Counted from the first letter of the stretch, positions 36,705 through 44,710 are shown. The stretch is 64,000 nt of DNA from Lichenifustis flavocetrariae (GCF_026130545.1 NZ_JAMOIM010000011.1:1-64000), one strand, 5' to 3'. Notes: generated by a model from the letters alone, not told the origin. Numbers and translations: made by a program.

Positions 36705-37123
36705 TCGCTGCGCTTCCCCATTGCGAGCATACCGTGCTTCCCGTTTCAGGTGCGACGCCGTCCACCGTCTCCGCGCCCGTCAGAGCAGACCAGGGTGCCG
36801 ATGTAGAAACGCCAGCCCTTCCGCGCAGCTGTTTCGTTCTACAGCCAGATGGGCTCAGAAGCGAAGTGTCGGCCTACTTGCTCGCGGACCTTCCGAACTT
36901 CCGATGCCCGGCCGGCAATGGCCGCGGCCCTCTCAGCATTCACCTCCGAGCCTTGGTCTTCAAACTCAACGTGGACGCCGCAGTCTGGGTCTTCCGCAAT
37001 TGAGTAAGCTGCGACAGCAGAGCTGTTTCGAAATCCAGCGTTTTCCGGTTTTTTGGAGTGCGTAAACCCTCCACATCGGGTATGATGTTGTCGCCGGGCG
37101 GCTCGCGACCATAGGGTTGTATT
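36705..37123. other. Intergenic region with a possible gene fragment
   Basis: About 420 bases upstream of both the DUF262 gene and the next plus-strand gene. The minus strand has an open frame ending at 36839 whose last 60 codons (YSIAEDPDCGVHVEFEDQGS and RASEVRKVREQVGRHF) look protein-like. It has no credible start. I treat it as an unidentified fragment at best. Confidence 0.35.
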
Positions 37124-37933
37124 ATGAAGAATGCTGCCAGACTCCGCCTCGATATCGAGGAAAGCGAACGCGATCACACAAGTCTAATGTCGGCACGACG
37201 TCACGCGCAAACCAAGCGGAACGAGCTGGTCATCTCCGGTGCGGACGATGCCGAAATCGACACCGCCGACGCTGAAATCATCCGCGTCGATCGTTGCATC
37301 GAACGCGCCACCGCGGTCGCCGAATTTGCACGAGCGGCTCTGCCAGTGGCACTGGAAGCCGAGGTGGCGACGCGCCTCGACGATCTCGCGGAAGAAGCGA
37401 AACTCGTTGCCGATGAATATCGGCGCATCGTTCTGTACGAGTATCTGCCGGCAGCTCGCGCGGTTGCCGAATCACTTCACCGACTTCAGGCGCAGGCAGC
37501 CGCCGTTGATTCGATCAACGCGTCGCTCCCGCTGGACAGGCGCATTCGGACCGAGGCATTCCGCTTTGTCTCTCCCTCCAGCCGGCACCTGCCGACTTTA
37601 GCTGACTCAACAGTCTTGCCGCCGATCCATAACGATGACGACGCGATCTGGGACGCAAAGGAGCAAGCATGGCGCGCAACGCTGGAGCGCGAGGCGGCCC
37701 AACGGGATGCCGCCGACCGCCGGGCAATCAGCTTGTCCCCTATCGCCCAGCGCCCCTCGGAGCCAAGGCCCATCTCAGCTCGATATGCTGGCACTGAATC
37801 CGTTGGCATTCGCATCCAGAGGCCCGATGAGGCTGCGTGGTTCGGGGAGCGGGAGGAGCGCCTCGCCGCCGAAGAAGCCGCTCAGCAGCCAAATTTGAGC
37901 GACCAGTCTAAACGGACTGGGGGAGCACGCTAA
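37124..37933 (+). CDS. Hypothetical coiled-coil protein, phage-like
   Basis: A 269-residue Ala/Arg/Glu-rich protein. The first 130 residues are predicted by eye to be long coiled-coil helices (heptad-like RLRLDIEESERDHTSLMSAR and following). The C-terminal third is proline-rich and polar. No signal peptide. The stop overlaps the next start (TAATG). The composition resembles small phage structural or accessory proteins, but I recognise no family. Confidence 0.6.
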   Translation: MKNAARLRLDIEESERDHTSLMSARRHAQTKRNELVISGADDAEIDTADAEIIRVDRCIERATAVAEFARAALPVALEAEVATRLDDLAEEAKLVADEYRRIVLYEYLPAARAVAESLHRLQAQAAAVDSINASLPLDRRIRTEAFRFVSPSSRHLPTLADSTVLPPIHNDDDAIWDAKEQAWRATLEREAAQRDAADRRAISLSPIAQRPSEPRPISARYAGTESVGIRIQRPDEAAWFGEREERLAAEEAAQQPNLSDQSKRTGGAR

Positions 37934-38304
37934 TGTCCGCTTCAATCGATCATCGCATCGCCGCAATCCTTGGGCACCCTGAGGCGGACGGCCGTCAGAA
38001 ATACGCCGCCTTTCTCGCCTTCGAAACCGGAATGTCCGTCGACGAAGCCGGCAAACATCTTGCCGCGTCGAACAAGTCGACCGGCAGCGCCGAAGTTGCC
38101 GCGATGGCGGGCGCTTCCACCGCAAGGGCCTTGCTTGGCATGCCGCCCGATCCGACCGCCGACGCCGAGATCGGGCGACGTGCGGCGGCGTTCGAGGCGC
38201 AAACGGCGGCAGCTGGAGCGGTTGTCGATGAAGCGGAATGGCACCGGAAAGCCGCCGAAGGCCGCGCCGGAGCCATGGCTCTGCTGGGCAAGGGAGCGCA
38301 CTGA
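37933..38304 (+). CDS. Hypothetical protein resembling a prophage protease C-terminal segment
   Basis: A 123-residue protein. The stretch IAAILGHPEADGRQKYAAFL followed by AFETGMSVDEA resembles the short helical module found at the C-terminus of phage S49/ClpP-type head maturation proteases (IxAIL..PEA.GR...A..LAFET). No protease domain is encoded upstream, so the module stands alone. It is coupled to the preceding gene by a one-base overlap. Function unknown. Confidence 0.6.
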   Translation: MSASIDHRIAAILGHPEADGRQKYAAFLAFETGMSVDEAGKHLAASNKSTGSAEVAAMAGASTARALLGMPPDPTADAEIGRRAAAFEAQTAAAGAVVDEAEWHRKAAEGRAGAMALLGKGAH

Positions 38305-38311
38305 GGCCAGT

Positions 38312-38350
38312 GGTCGGAAGCGGGCTGAAAAGTAAAGCCCGATTCCGACC
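38312..38350 (+). terminator. Strong hairpin after the two phage-like genes
   Basis: GGTCGGAA-G-CGGGCT at 38312-38326 pairs with AGCCCG-A-TTCCGACC at 38336-38350: a 15-position stem with one mismatch and a nine-base loop. It begins eight bases after the stop codon. There is no T run, so it may be a processing or Rho-linked 3' end more than a classical intrinsic terminator. Confidence 0.5.
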
Positions 38351-38492
38351 CAACGCGGAAGTTCGAGCCGTCCGGTTGCAGGCAGCCTGATACGTCCGGC
38401 AGTGAGCCATTCCTGGCCATCTTAAAGGGCGACAGGCTTTCGTACGCCACTGCTGAGGGGAATGCAGCCGGCGCGAGGTCATCTCACCACTG

Positions 38493-38612
38493 TCACCGAA
38501 ACATTTCGATCGTTTCAGTGACGTAGCTCTGCGCGACCAGAATGATCGAATTGGGTGGGATACGGAAGTAGATGTCGGGGCCGGCTGTCGGGAACAGGGT
38601 TCTGAGCCGCAT
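38493..38612 (-). CDS. Possible 39-residue small protein after the caspase-like gene
   Basis: Immediately downstream of the caspase-like stop, in the same frame, an ATG at 38612 encodes MRLRTLFPTAGPDIYFRIPP and NSIILVAQSYVTETIEMFR. The mix of residues looks like real protein. The stop codon of the large gene (TAA) is the only break, and a TTG nine bases before the ATG could also serve as start. An inverted repeat (38492-38502 with 38512-38522, one mismatch) covers its end. Function unknown. Confidence 0.35.
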   Translation of the reverse strand: MRLRTLFPTAGPDIYFRIPPNSIILVAQSYVTETIEMFR

Positions 38613-38633
38613 CGGCAACTTCAGCCCTTGAGC

Positions 38634-40157
38634 TTACTTTTTGGAGACTCCCCACCCATATCGATACCGGATCGTATCGGTGGGCTGAAGCGCAGGTGTG
38701 TACCTCACCTGCAGCAGTCGCTTAGGGATAATCAACTCCTTCGCAAGCTCCTCCTCGAAATCACTTTGACTTAAGCTTCGCGCCAACATCGGTTCGTCCT
38801 CTTCCACAGCATACTCAGGATCTTTCAGTCTAAGTACGTCTACCGTATCGATGAATACGCCAGTGACCAGGCTGCCGCGCTTGTTAGCCTTCGTAACTAC
38901 CGTCACTGAGAGAGCATGGCCCTTGCCAGGCACTCTGTAGAAATCCGCATGCGCTCCGACCAAGGTTTCAGCGATGAAATCAAAACTGTCCTTGAACTGT
39001 GGAAGTTTCTGCAGATCGAACGCATCGTTGAACATATTTCCTTTGATTTCTTCGCGCAACTCGCCTTTGGAGTTGAAGAAAATCTCGAAAAGAATACCAT
39101 CGAGAAGCGCACGAATTTTCTCCGGCTTCATCCCGCTTGTACTGCCGACTAAATTCCGGATGAATGCTTCCGCTGATCGGGCGCCACCATGTGCAGCCTG
39201 ATAAATGTTTCGGCCGAGGACAAAGAGAGTCTCGTCCTTGACCGTGTTTGCTAACTTCGGCGTCAGCCGGTCCAACGCAGGATTTTGAATGTACCAGTCG
39301 ATGCTCTTCAAGCCACGAATGATTTGATGCGAAGCTTTGCCTGGGTCCGGGACGAACAAGTTGTCGGAAAGCGACGACGACGCGTACCTGGTCACAATAT
39401 TAGCTGAACTAGTGTTGAAATAGAAGTCGCCCGCGAGCGAGGTATGTTCCCAGGTTACTTGCTTTCCACCCGTATCAGCCGCGACGGTATTGCGTACACG
39501 CTTGAAGAGGGTTTCGATCGGAATATCCGGTACGTCGATATGCTGCAGCAGCGCGCCGGTGTAAACGCCATTGCTCGACAAACCATCGGCCGCGATTTGC
39601 CCTGGGGACGTCGCAAAGGCGATGATTGTACCTCGAGGCGCGAACACGGAGGCCAGTCCACGATTCGAACCTGATCGATGCCATGCGGCTTCGAATGGGT
39701 TTTCGCGACATGCGTCGAGAATGACAATCTTGGTGTCCGCCTTTGAGCGATCAAGTACGTCGATGACTTGGTTTAGTGAAAGCGACGAATACTTCGCCTG
39801 ATTCTCGCCGCTTGCATCGGTATCGCAGGCAAAAATAAAATTCTCGCCTTCAATCTGGATACCGTGACCGGCAAAAAAGACCAAAGCCACGCCTTGTGGC
39901 TGTATCATGCTCCGAAAATTGTCCAACGCGGTGCGCATGTCTACGAATGAGCCGTCGTAAACTGTAGTCAAAGAGAACCCATATCGTTTCAGCTTAGTCG
40001 CGATTGCGGTCGCGTCATTGACGGGGTTTCTGAGCTTCTTTGTGTTTGGTCCAGTGTATTTGGCATTCCCAATCACCAGTGCTCCACGCTGTCGGATCAA
40101 GGTCACCCCCGAAAGTCTCTGCAGGATGCGGCTGCAGCCGAAGCCCACCATAGCCAC
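38634..40157 (-). CDS. Caspase-like (peptidase C14) protein
   Basis: A 507-residue protein with an N-terminal caspase p20-like domain. It opens ALVIGNAKYTGPNTKKLRNP (the family start VIGN.xY..LRNPVNDA), has catalytic His98 in FFAGHG and catalytic Cys150 in VILDACRENPF, and SNRGLASV follows. The remaining 300 residues form an unassigned domain. Prokaryotic caspase-like proteases often act in abortive-infection or signalling systems. No signal peptide is evident. The start could also be the ATG two codons later. It lies within a defence-like stretch with the HEPN and GmrSD-like genes. Confidence 0.85.
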   Translation of the reverse strand: MAMVGFGCSRILQRLSGVTLIRQRGALVIGNAKYTGPNTKKLRNPVNDATAIATKLKRYGFSLTTVYDGSFVDMRTALDNFRSMIQPQGVALVFFAGHGIQIEGENFIFACDTDASGENQAKYSSLSLNQVIDVLDRSKADTKIVILDACRENPFEAAWHRSGSNRGLASVFAPRGTIIAFATSPGQIAADGLSSNGVYTGALLQHIDVPDIPIETLFKRVRNTVAADTGGKQVTWEHTSLAGDFYFNTSSANIVTRYASSSLSDNLFVPDPGKASHQIIRGLKSIDWYIQNPALDRLTPKLANTVKDETLFVLGRNIYQAAHGGARSAEAFIRNLVGSTSGMKPEKIRALLDGILFEIFFNSKGELREEIKGNMFNDAFDLQKLPQFKDSFDFIAETLVGAHADFYRVPGKGHALSVTVVTKANKRGSLVTGVFIDTVDVLRLKDPEYAVEEDEPMLARSLSQSDFEEELAKELIIPKRLLQVRYTPALQPTDTIRYRYGWGVSKK

Positions 40158-40289
40158 TCAACGACAGTCCGGAACGACCTATTCGATGCGAGCCACTTAG
40201 GGTCCGCTTATTGACCGGGTGCCAATTTCGGCTTTCCACCCCGAAGCGGACCTCTCGGGCCCTCGCCTGGACCAGCTTCATCACGCCGA

Positions 40290-40950
40290 CTGTCTCGACG
40301 AGACTCGGATCATCATCACCCTGACCAGTTCGGTTCACACGGTCGGACACGATCCATTCCCGCAAGGCGCTTTCCGCCGCCGGCCGCAGCACATCCGGCC
40401 CGGCCCCGCCCGACAACCAAGCGTCAAAATGTTCCGGCATCAGCAGGACGGGCATACGGTCATGATAGGGGACCATCCACTCGCTTGCGCCGGAAACGAT
40501 AATGGTCGCCGAGAGGATCTGCTCGCCCTCAGGGTTCTTCCACCGGTCCCATAACCCGGCGAACGCCAGCACGGGCGACCCATCTGCCGCGCTGAACAGG
40601 TGCGGGACCTTCGCCCCCTTCTCGCCAGTCCACTCTTAGAAGGCTGAGGCAGGGATGATGCAACGGCGCGCCTTGAACGCGCTCCGGAACATCGGCTTCT
40701 CGGCCACTGTTTCGGCACGCGCGTTGAAGGTCGCCGGCACGTCCTTGAGCGGCTTCGACCACCAGCCCGGCACCAATCCCCAGCGCATTCGGACAAGCTC
40801 GCGCTATCCTTCTGAATCAAGACGCACAACATCGATCGTCGTGGTCGGAGCGATATTGTAGCGGGGCTGCAGGTTCAGCGGCGCGCCGACGACCGACAGG
40901 AACTCGCGGACCTGCTGCCACGTGTAATTTTGGGTGAACCGTCCGCACAT
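40290..40950 (-). pseudogene. SRAP-family (YedK/HMCES-like) gene with two stop codons
   Basis: The ATG at 40950 reads MCGRFTQNYTWQQVREFL, with the catalytic Cys2 of SOS-response-associated peptidases, which protect abasic sites in single-stranded DNA by covalent linkage. The frame continues through RYNIAPTTTIDVVRL and FNARAETVAEKPMFRSAFKA. It has a TAG near 40808 (after LDSEG) and a TAA near 40634, where FYEW is conserved (read F-stop-EW). The rest (GLWDRWKNPEGE, RMPVLL) remains in frame to about 40290. No frameshift is needed: two point mutations disabled it. Confidence 0.85.
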
Positions 40951-41138
40951 GGGCTGATAATGGTGGAGGTACGGCACGGAGTCGAGAGGTGCTGGGACTG
41001 GGTAGCAAGGGAACCCGAGACGACTGCCGGAGGGCCACCGGGTGTCACATCGCTGCCTAAAGCGCGGCCGACGCTAGATGGCCCTTCGCGCCGACCGCTT
41101 GTACCATCGTGGCAGGTCAACACGTACGCGCCCATAGC

Positions 41139-41486
41139 TTACGCTGCGGACGTTTTTGTTTGATGCGCGGCGAACACGGCCTGCCGTATCGCCAGAGCAG
41201 CTTGTCGTTCCGCCTTGCTCGTCCCGACGTAGCCGGGGAAGCCGGTGCTGGCTCGCACGACCAAGCACGCGAGATCCGGCCGCCCTTCCGCGCGCTCATC
41301 CGCAGCGATCCCATCCAGCATCACTTTCCACGGACCTTGTGAAGCGAGCCCGATCATCGCTCCCATCTCACCGTAGGTGATTGTTTTTCTGTTTTCGGCT
41401 CGGCCGCGTAGTTCTGCGACGACGCAGTTTTTCCGGTCAACCGACGTCAATTCACACCTTCCTGTAGCTGCCGCGAAGTATCCCAT
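41139..41486 (-). CDS. Hypothetical protein with faint alkyltransferase-like pattern
   Basis: A 115-residue protein. The ATG at 41486 follows GAGGAAAA. KTITYGEMGAMIGLASQGPW resembles the helix-turn-helix of O6-alkylguanine transferases (tYGelA..ig), and DLACLVVRASTGFPGYVG lies where PCHRVv..dG..gGY would be, but the reactive Cys motif is missing. This may be only a chance resemblance. It overlaps the end of the 47-residue gene by 40 bases in another frame and is last of a four-gene minus-strand cluster. Confidence 0.6.
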   Translation of the reverse strand: MGYFAAATGRCELTSVDRKNCVVAELRGRAENRKTITYGEMGAMIGLASQGPWKVMLDGIAADERAEGRPDLACLVVRASTGFPGYVGTSKAERQAALAIRQAVFAAHQTKTSAA

Positions 41487-41590
41487 TTTTCCTCAAGCCG
41501 TTCGGATTTCCTGAACGTGCGCTTTGCCCGGCGCAGGTGCTTCCACCACTCGGGCGGTGAGGCAAGCTGTCCCCTCTTCACGCTGGCCAT
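41447..41590 (-). CDS. 47-residue basic protein
   Basis: An ATG at 41590 encodes MASVKRGQLASPPEWWKHLR followed by RAKRTFRKSERLEEKWDTSR and a short tail. The pattern K+GQL...EWWKHLR...K+.FWK.ER recurs in small hypothetical proteins of rhizobial islands, as far as I recall. It starts two bases after the preceding gene's stop and overlaps the next gene, supporting a real operon member. Function unknown. Confidence 0.6.
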   Translation of the reverse strand: MASVKRGQLASPPEWWKHLRRAKRTFRKSERLEEKWDTSRQLQEGVN

Positions 41591-41592
41591 GG

Positions 41593-41826
41593 CTATCCAC
41601 GTTCCTTTGGCTCAACGTGAGCCCAGAATCCAATCCATGTCAGCCAATCTTTGAGCGCGGCCCGAATGGCGGCATTCCCAGCCAACGGTGGCGTTTGCGA
41701 TATGCCCCACAGATCGATTGCGGCACGGATCGCCATGCCCTCTGAGTCTGTCAGGTCCAGGCCGGCAAGCGCGCCCTCAGGATCAAGATGGCGCAAGGCT
41801 TCGATGTGGTCGACCGGTTGCGGCAT
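41593..41826 (-). CDS. 77-residue hypothetical protein
   Basis: A small acidic-amphipathic protein starting MPQPVDHIEALRHLDPEGAL and containing MAIRAAIDLWGI and WLTWIGFW. It starts nine bases after the stop of the 75-residue gene and is followed by the 47-residue gene after two bases. The spacing is the main support. No known domain. Confidence 0.55.
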   Translation of the reverse strand: MPQPVDHIEALRHLDPEGALAGLDLTDSEGMAIRAAIDLWGISQTPPLAGNAAIRAALKDWLTWIGFWAHVEPKERG

Positions 41827-41835
41827 CTTGGAACA

Positions 41836-42063
41836 TTACCCTTCCAGGGCGTCAAGGTCGACGTCACCGAAGCTCGCGAGTACCACGCCCTCCGCAAAGT
41901 CACCGCTGTCCGGATCGCCCGTACGTGAGAACGCGATGGCGCCGATGTTGCCAGACGCAGTTGACACAGCCAAGGCCCGGCGCCGCGCTGCTTCCCCGTT
42001 CGGCGCTTCCATGGCCTCGGCCGGCGAGAGCATGCCGTCCCCATCCCGCAGAAACGGCACCAC
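41836..42063 (-). CDS. 75-residue hypothetical protein
   Basis: Starts MVPFLRDGDGMLSPAEAMEA and ends GVVLASFGDVDLDALEG. The sequence is regular, acidic and protein-like, with a GAIAFSRTGDPDSGDF core. It is first of the four small minus-strand genes (42063 to 41139). No family recognised. The cluster probably shares one promoter in 42064-42160. Confidence 0.55.
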   Translation of the reverse strand: MVPFLRDGDGMLSPAEAMEAPNGEAARRRALAVSTASGNIGAIAFSRTGDPDSGDFAEGVVLASFGDVDLDALEG

Positions 42064-42162
42064 GACGTATCAGGGGATACTGGGCATCATCATCCCGCGA
42101 CTATTTGCCGCGATCCTAGCAGAACTCCTGCCGTCGTTCTCCATCTGTTCACATGCTGGCGA

Positions 42163-42416
42163 ATGCTTCGGCCGAAGACACTCGCGCAGTATCCCTGGGT
42201 CGTGGTTCAGATCGATTGCGTGCTCTGCGATCGGCTCTGCTGCTACCGACCGGCGCGTCTGGCGGCGGAGTATGGGCCGGAGCAGACCATCGACGGCCTG
42301 TTGCGCGAGCTGGCCTCAAGCTGCTCTGGTACAATGAGCAACCCCGAAAATACGGAGCGCGCTGCATGGCGCGCTTTCTCGACTTGTCGGGCTGGGCCGC
42401 CGACGAGGTCGGCTAG
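42163..42416 (+). pseudogene. Frameshifted small CxxC protein, copy 1
   Basis: One frame reads LAQYPWVVVQIDCVLCDRLC, CYRPARLAAEYGPEQTIDGL and LRELASSC. The matching continuation, PRKYGARCMARFLDL to the stop at 42416, is in a different frame. The break is near 42310-42330. It belongs to the same small Cys-rich (CxxC, probably zinc-ribbon) type as copies at 43463 and 45743. Function unknown. Confidence 0.55.
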
Positions 42417-42477
42417 TGCTGCACGCAATCCTAGCGGTTCTCCAAGGCGGGGCTGCTGCACCACTAAGGCGACCAGC

Positions 42478-42572
42478 GGCTGACGGATCTCTTGGCGCGT
42501 TACGGCAAGCTGCCCGAGGCAGGGCACGCAGGTCTACGAACTGTGCGGGGCCGTGTTCGTGACGCCGGAATA
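42478..42572 (+). pseudogene. Fragment of a small CxxC-type protein
   Basis: LTDLLARYGKLPEAG in one frame and, after a one-base shift, GTQVYELCGAVFVTPE and a stop. The last part matches SVYEKCGAMFERPS at the end of the gene at 43463-43681. It may be the far end of the frameshifted copy immediately upstream. Confidence 0.45.
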
Positions 42573-42596
42573 GTTGGCGGCCACCGCAGCAACGAA

Positions 42597-42624
42597 AACG
42601 CCCGCAGCTCTCGCCGCGGACGTT
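42597..42624 (-). terminator. Intrinsic terminator after the VPLPA-CTERM gene
   Basis: On the minus strand AACGTCCGC and GCGGGCGTT pair (one G-T type mismatch) around a ten-base loop, followed by TTCG and, counting the stem end, four T residues in a row. It starts 22 bases downstream of the stop at 42646. Confidence 0.5.
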
Positions 42625-42645
42625 CGAGTATCTCTGCCGAGAAAT

Positions 42646-43272
42646 TTAGGCCGCAGTAGCAGCCTGCTTGCGCTTGGCCGCGTAGCCAAAGCCAGCGAGC
42701 GCCAGAAGAGCGGCGCCGAACATGGGCGCTGAAGCAGGGAGCGGGACGGAGGAAACCGACACGCTCACGTTGTCGAGGATGTTGCCAATGTTGTCAGACG
42801 AGCCCACCTCGGTAAAGCTCAGCGCCGAAGCCGAGCCACTCACCATCGCCGTGAATGACTCCGTTAGGAAACCAGCATTGGAAGCGAGTGTGTAGCTCTG
42901 AGTGGTCCCGCCCAGTGACACCGTAGTCGTCTTGTCGCCATCGCCACGGTCGTTACCGCCGAGATTGAACATTACGGTATAGGTGCCTGGATTGAACAGC
43001 ATCTTTGATGAGATCGTGCTGGCCGGCGACCCGGGAGTGTTTGTGCCGTCAAGGTCAACGTACAAACCATTGCCGGGGTAGAAATCGAAGTTTCCACCGG
43101 AAGGTATAACGTCGATCGAACCGGCGGTGATATTGAAGTTCGTGAGCGTCGAAGGCGTGCCTGGAGTCTCATTGTTGAAATTGTCGGTGAAGATGACTCC
43201 CGCTTGCGCCGAGCCAACACCCAACAGTAGTAACCCGGCCAAGCCCGTCGTGATTAAGCTCTTACGTCTCAT
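42646..43272 (-). CDS. VPLPA-CTERM-type exported protein
   Basis: A 208-residue secreted protein. A signal peptide (MRRKSLITTGLAGLLLLGVG to AQA) leads to a beta-rich, Gly/Thr/Asn-rich domain. The C-terminal tripartite sorting signal is VPLPASAPMFGAALLALAGF plus GYAAKRKQ. Proteins with this tail are processed by an exosortase in extracellular-matrix-producing bacteria. No exosortase is encoded in this window. GGGAGG precedes the ATG, and an intrinsic terminator follows. It is a surface or matrix protein cargo of the island. Confidence 0.85.
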   Translation of the reverse strand: MRRKSLITTGLAGLLLLGVGSAQAGVIFTDNFNNETPGTPSTLTNFNITAGSIDVIPSGGNFDFYPGNGLYVDLDGTNTPGSPASTISSKMLFNPGTYTVMFNLGGNDRGDGDKTTTVSLGGTTQSYTLASNAGFLTESFTAMVSGSASALSFTEVGSSDNIGNILDNVSVSVSSVPLPASAPMFGAALLALAGFGYAAKRKQAATAA

Positions 43273-43462
43273 TGAAAACCTCCCTTAAAAATGACTTGCA
43301 CCTGTTTGGTTACGAGAAATTAATCAATTTGACAAGCAGCGCGAATCACGGTCTCGGACCATGGTTATCGTGCCGAACGAGCCAGTGCATCACCGCCGGT
43401 CTCCCGCTCGTGAGGACGGGCCGAAACGGCCTGCTGCTTCCCAGCCGCGGCTTCTCGGCGAG

Positions 43463-43681
43463 GTGCCTCGACTCTCGACGTGGCCGCACGCCGAGATCAT
43501 CGTGGCCTGTGCCAGATGCGAGCGACGCGACGTTCTCTCGGTGGAGCACCTTCGTTTAGCTGTCCCGGGCGGCGACGCGAGGTTGACGGATCTCCTGGTC
43601 ATCTTGACGGCGGAATGCCCGCGGCGCCGATCGCAATCGGTCTATGAGAAATGCGGGGCGATGTTCGAACGGCCGAGCTGA
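43463..43681 (+). CDS. Small CxxC protein, copy 2 (apparently intact)
   Basis: A 72-residue frame from a GTG at 43463: VPRLSTWPHAEIIVACARCE, then RRDVLSVEHLRLAVPGGDAR, LTDLLVILTAECPRRRSQSV and YEKCGAMFERPS. Four Cys residues (CxxC plus two single Cys) suggest a metal site. It is open upstream to an ATG at 43361, but the short form matches the sibling fragments. Degenerate siblings lie at 42163, 42478 and 45743. Function unknown. Confidence 0.55.
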   Translation: MPRLSTWPHAEIIVACARCERRDVLSVEHLRLAVPGGDARLTDLLVILTAECPRRRSQSVYEKCGAMFERPS

Positions 43682-43748
43682 TGACACCGGTTGGTCATCT
43701 GGAAGCGACCATCCGTAACTCGGTGAGAATTCTAACTTTTAACCGTTT

Positions 43749-44003
43749 ATGACGCTCTGTTCGACTGCCATTCAGATTCGGCATGGCATTCGCCACCTGA
43801 GTTCCGTTGAGCTCGGTGGCCTGCCATTGTCGGACAAGATTGCCCCAATAGAGAACGAACGGGAGACGAACGCTGCGCCGCGTCGAGCTCCATCCATCGG
43901 CGTGGCGCTCGTACTTGCCGGCATTTTGCTGACTGTCGTTTGGGTCGTCTACCTGCTTTGGACCACTCTCCTGATCCTGAAATGGCTTTGGACCGTCCTT
44001 TAG
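43749..44003 (+). CDS. Small membrane protein, hypothetical
   Basis: An 84-residue frame whose C-terminal half is a strong membrane segment, IGVALVLAGILLTVVWVVYL followed by LWTTLLILKWLWTVL. The true start may be internal. Its stop overlaps, tail to tail, a tiny minus-strand membrane frame. Confidence 0.4.
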   Translation: MTLCSTAIQIRHGIRHLSSVELGGLPLSDKIAPIENERETNAAPRRAPSIGVALVLAGILLTVVWVVYLLWTTLLILKWLWTVL

Positions 44004-44086
44004 TCGACGTCCATCTCCGGCGCGACGTAGAGCAGATAGGCGAGAATGGCCAAGCCGGCGCACACGGCGCCTACAAAAATGATCAT
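44000..44086 (-). CDS. Possible 28-residue membrane peptide
   Basis: An ATG at 44086 preceded by GGGGGGAGTGGCG encodes MIIFVGAVCAGLAILAYLLY then VAPEMDVD. One membrane helix with an acidic tail. Good ribosome-binding site spacing is the main support. It converges on the gene at 43749-44003. Confidence 0.35.
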   Translation of the reverse strand: MIIFVGAVCAGLAILAYLLYVAPEMDVD

Positions 44087-44334
44087 CGCCACTCCCCCCG
44101 GAGTATCTGAGGCAATCTGGTCAACCGCCGATTGCTTGAGACCAGGATATGTTAATCTTTGATCTGGTCAAACGATGATCATCACTTCGCACCCAGGCGA
44201 TCAGCCTCGCGCAAGGATCCCGCGGCAGCCTCGACACCAAGCCGGACCGGCTTTGTTGGCTCAATCTGCCTTTGTATCTTTCTACTGCGGCGATGTGCGC
44301 AGATACGTTTTCACCGCTTGCACGTTGCTTCCGC

Positions 44335-44655
44335 ATGAAGACATCAGCACAAGGCGGCAGCGACACGGTTGCCCAGTTGAAGCAAGACATTCACGTCGCT
44401 CAGGCCGGCGAAAGTGTCGCCGTACATGATCTTGGCGTCTCACCACTTGGCACTGACGATGAAGCCGGTGGCCATTCGCCCCTACCAGAAGAGATCGCGC
44501 TGGCTCGTCGGCAAGAGGCATCAACCAGCAAAGCTGCCCTTCGAGCCGATCCCTCCTCAGGCGTCGCCAAGAAGGTCTGGCCCATTGTCGCGATGATGGC
44601 GTTAGTAGGCGTCGTCGTGCTCGTGGTCATGGCAAAGGTCATCGGCGGGATTTAA
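44335..44655 (+). CDS. Tail-anchored-type membrane protein, hypothetical
   Basis: A 106-residue protein. The soluble N-terminal part (TVAQLKQDIHVAQAGESVAV and SPLGTDDEAGG) precedes a C-terminal membrane helix, VWPIVAMMALVGVVVLVVMA. The ATG at 44335 is chosen over an earlier one at 44272. No family assigned. Confidence 0.5.
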   Translation: MKTSAQGGSDTVAQLKQDIHVAQAGESVAVHDLGVSPLGTDDEAGGHSPLPEEIALARRQEASTSKAALRADPSSGVAKKVWPIVAMMALVGVVVLVVMAKVIGGI

Positions 44656-44710
44656 TGAATTGCGGAGTGCAGTGCGACCTCAATGTAGCGACCTTAGGTA
44701 GGATGCTTGG

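Noticed and set aside
41139-41486. Methylguanine-DNA methyltransferase or alkyltransferase-like protein
   Set aside because: Only the YGEMGAMIG part is similar. The PCHR or PWHR active-site motif is absent, so the name is not justified.
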